Source: Sporolactobacillus shoreae (GTDB lineage: Bacteria > Bacillota > Bacilli > Bacillales > Sporolactobacillaceae). From it: 64,000 bases of DNA. The translations under genes were made by a program, and so were the position numbers. Below, one piece after another: positions 62,945 through 64,000 of the stretch (position 1 is its first letter; each line of letters opens with the position of its first letter). The stretch is taken from the NCBI RefSeq assembly GCF_004684935.1, contig NZ_SRJD01000012.1:52989-116988 (forward strand), in the 5' to 3' direction. The notes under the pieces were generated by a model that had not been told where the DNA came from, searched no databases, and worked only from the letters and a program-made list of their open reading frames with translations.

Positions 62945-63200
62945 TCTTTTCTTCCTCTTTTATTGCCAACATAACTTTTATAAGAGCGCGCCCTTCAGTT
63001 CCAATCTGCCCATTGCATTTGCTGATTATATCTTCATAATCATCGTATTGATCAACCATTTTCCTCAATAAATTATGGAATTCTGAATCTGTAATTTCTA
63101 AGCAAAAAACCTCACTGATTAATGATGTGATATCTTCACCAAAACATTCTATAGTAAGTCTATCAGCGTTACAATAGCGTCCTCTTCGCCTAAGCTTCAA
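62934..63200 (-). pseudogene. C-terminal fragment of an ATPase, partner of the HNH gene
   Basis: 88 codons opening at TTG without a ribosome site, directly after the DUF6141-like gene. RRRGRYCNADRLTIECFGEDITSLISEVF and DQYDDYEDIISKCNGQIGTEGRALIKVML look like the tail of an AAA-type or OLD-type ATPase. The rest of the gene is missing, so the left edge is probably a deletion point. The ATPase identity is inferred from style and from the linked HNH gene; it is not certain. Confidence 0.5.
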
Positions 63201-63216
63201 TACGCAACTTCTGTTT

Positions 63217-63732
63217 TTACTTGAATCTGACTGCGTCGATTGCTTTTTTTAGTGATTCATCCTGATTAGTGCCGATGACTAATTTTTCTCCTGTTGTGAG
63301 CCCAATCTCAACTCCTTTGTTTCCGCCTAAATTGTATATTTTCTCACCACGAGAGTTGACACGAATGCCAATGCCGCCAAATCGAGCGATCGTACTATAA
63401 CTAACTGGGGAATAATAAGCAATATTTTTATAGGGAATCTTTTTGTATCGAATGTTCAACGGAAAAAGCCGTATATATAGACCATCCGTTCGAACTTCAA
63501 TGACGAAGGTCAGCATACTTAACAACAGTGGAAATAAAATGCCAAGAAGTAGCAAATAGGTAAATAATCCGCGGGCCGAGTTGACGCCGTTGATCAAGCT
63601 AATATTAAAAAGGTATTTCAGGAAAAATGTGATCCATGCAGAGGTAGCAATCAAAACAACTGGCCAGAACAGAACAGGCGAATTCCAAATTCCTTGAATC
63701 TCATGAAAAGTAACATTACCCTTTTTTTTCAT
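63217..63732 (-). CDS. Membrane protein with PH-like domain, DUF6141-like
   Basis: 171 residues. Two membrane segments (about 18-40 and 53-78) are followed by a PH-like soluble part with RTDGLYIRLFPLNIRYKKIPYKNIAYYSP, the RFGGIGIR stretch and NLGGNKGVEIGLTTGEKLVIGTNQ. I associate this pattern with DUF6141. Role unknown. The gene looks intact but adjoins the decayed pair. Confidence 0.65.
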   Translation of the reverse strand: MKKKGNVTFHEIQGIWNSPVLFWPVVLIATSAWITFFLKYLFNISLINGVNSARGLFTYLLLLGILFPLLLSMLTFVIEVRTDGLYIRLFPLNIRYKKIPYKNIAYYSPVSYSTIARFGGIGIRVNSRGEKIYNLGGNKGVEIGLTTGEKLVIGTNQDESLKKAIDAVRFK

Positions 63733-63889
63733 ATGATCAGTCCTCCATTTAACTCATCATAGACATATTTTACCGATTAAAGCTTTCATCATCTGATTGT
63801 TGATATTTTTTTAATACTTAAATTTTTTAAATTATGAGTGAACTCTTTATTGCATGCCTTTCACTATATTTATCCTGAATTCCCGGAAT

Positions 63890-64000
63890 TTATAACGATG
63901 GATAACTTACACCGAGAGCATCATAGAGCGCCTTTTGCTTCTTTGTGAGTTCACCCAGTACCCGTCCGTGATCCGGAGCTTCGAAGCATTCGATGGTGTC
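63890..64000 (-). CDS. C-terminal end of a probable IS transposase (runs off the right edge)
   Basis: 36 codons enter from the right edge: DTIECFEAPDHGRVLGELTK, then KQKALYDALGVSYPSL and TAA. The IECFxxPxxxxxLGExTxKQxxLxxxLG pattern resembles the C-terminus of IS1634/IS4-like transposases as I recall them. Too little is visible for certainty. Confidence 0.5.
   Translation of the reverse strand, partial: DTIECFEAPDHGRVLGELTKKQKALYDALGVSYPSL

Overview
The window looks like a chromosomal segment of a low-to-mid GC, endospore-former-type Bacillota, order Bacillales. Pointers are the T-box and SAM-I leaders, AGGAGG ribosome sites with many TTG and GTG starts, EcsAB, an OhrR-family regulator, an FbpA-like small protein, a teichoic-acid-type CDP-glycerol transferase and a Bacillaceae-style dispersed repeat. 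A Sporolactobacillus-like bacterium would fit, but that is inference. No rRNA, tRNA, CRISPR array or prophage was seen.

Region 1 (1-10.4 kb) holds branched-chain amino acid synthesis. The minus strand carries ilvB-ilvN-ilvC-ilvA plus an ABC ATPase, then leuA behind its own leucine-type T-box. The plus strand carries ilvD behind a 16-codon leader peptide rich in Val, Leu and Ile and a terminator, then a BASS-family transporter. Three transcription units of one pathway thus appear to use three control schemes.

Region 2 (10.6-39.6 kb) is an accessory, mostly minus-strand stretch of small detoxification-type genes: ten GNAT acetyltransferases or relics, several alpha/beta hydrolases, HAD phosphatases, an ANT(6)-like adenylyltransferase, an MccF-like S66 peptidase, MFS and ABC transporters, ASCH, PhzF, DUF2785 and EcsAB. 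Several genes are broken by one-event lesions: a methyltransferase by a CT-repeat frameshift, one GNAT by a nonsense codon and one by an A-run frameshift. A long structured leader with a terminator precedes the ABC exporter at 27.7-29.2 kb.

Region 3 (39.8-49.7 kb) has an UppS paralogue, an endonuclease III-like protein, three regulator/target sets with visible dyad operators (ArsR with AHSA1, HxlR with SDR and quinone reductase, OhrR with Tpx), a LytTR/DUF3021 pair and superoxide dismutase. Region 4 (49.7-61.9 kb) is envelope and metabolism: a GT39 membrane glycosyltransferase, a flavin reductase, a SAM-I riboswitch driving a 55-residue FbpA-like protein, an S53 peptidase, a CDP-glycerol transferase, an L,D-transpeptidase, hydrolases and rpe. 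Region 5 (62-64 kb) is decayed: remnants of an ATPase-plus-HNH-nuclease pair that may have been a defence system, and the end of a probable transposase.

Two families of dispersed non-coding repeats were found: a MITE-like element (full copy near 46.1 kb, internally deleted copy inside the leuA leader) and a roughly 140-bp element built from 20-bp tandem units (16.7 and 39.7 kb). The ilvD leader, the ABC-transporter leader, the SAM-I/FbpA pairing and the 20-bp arrays are the observations most worth following up.
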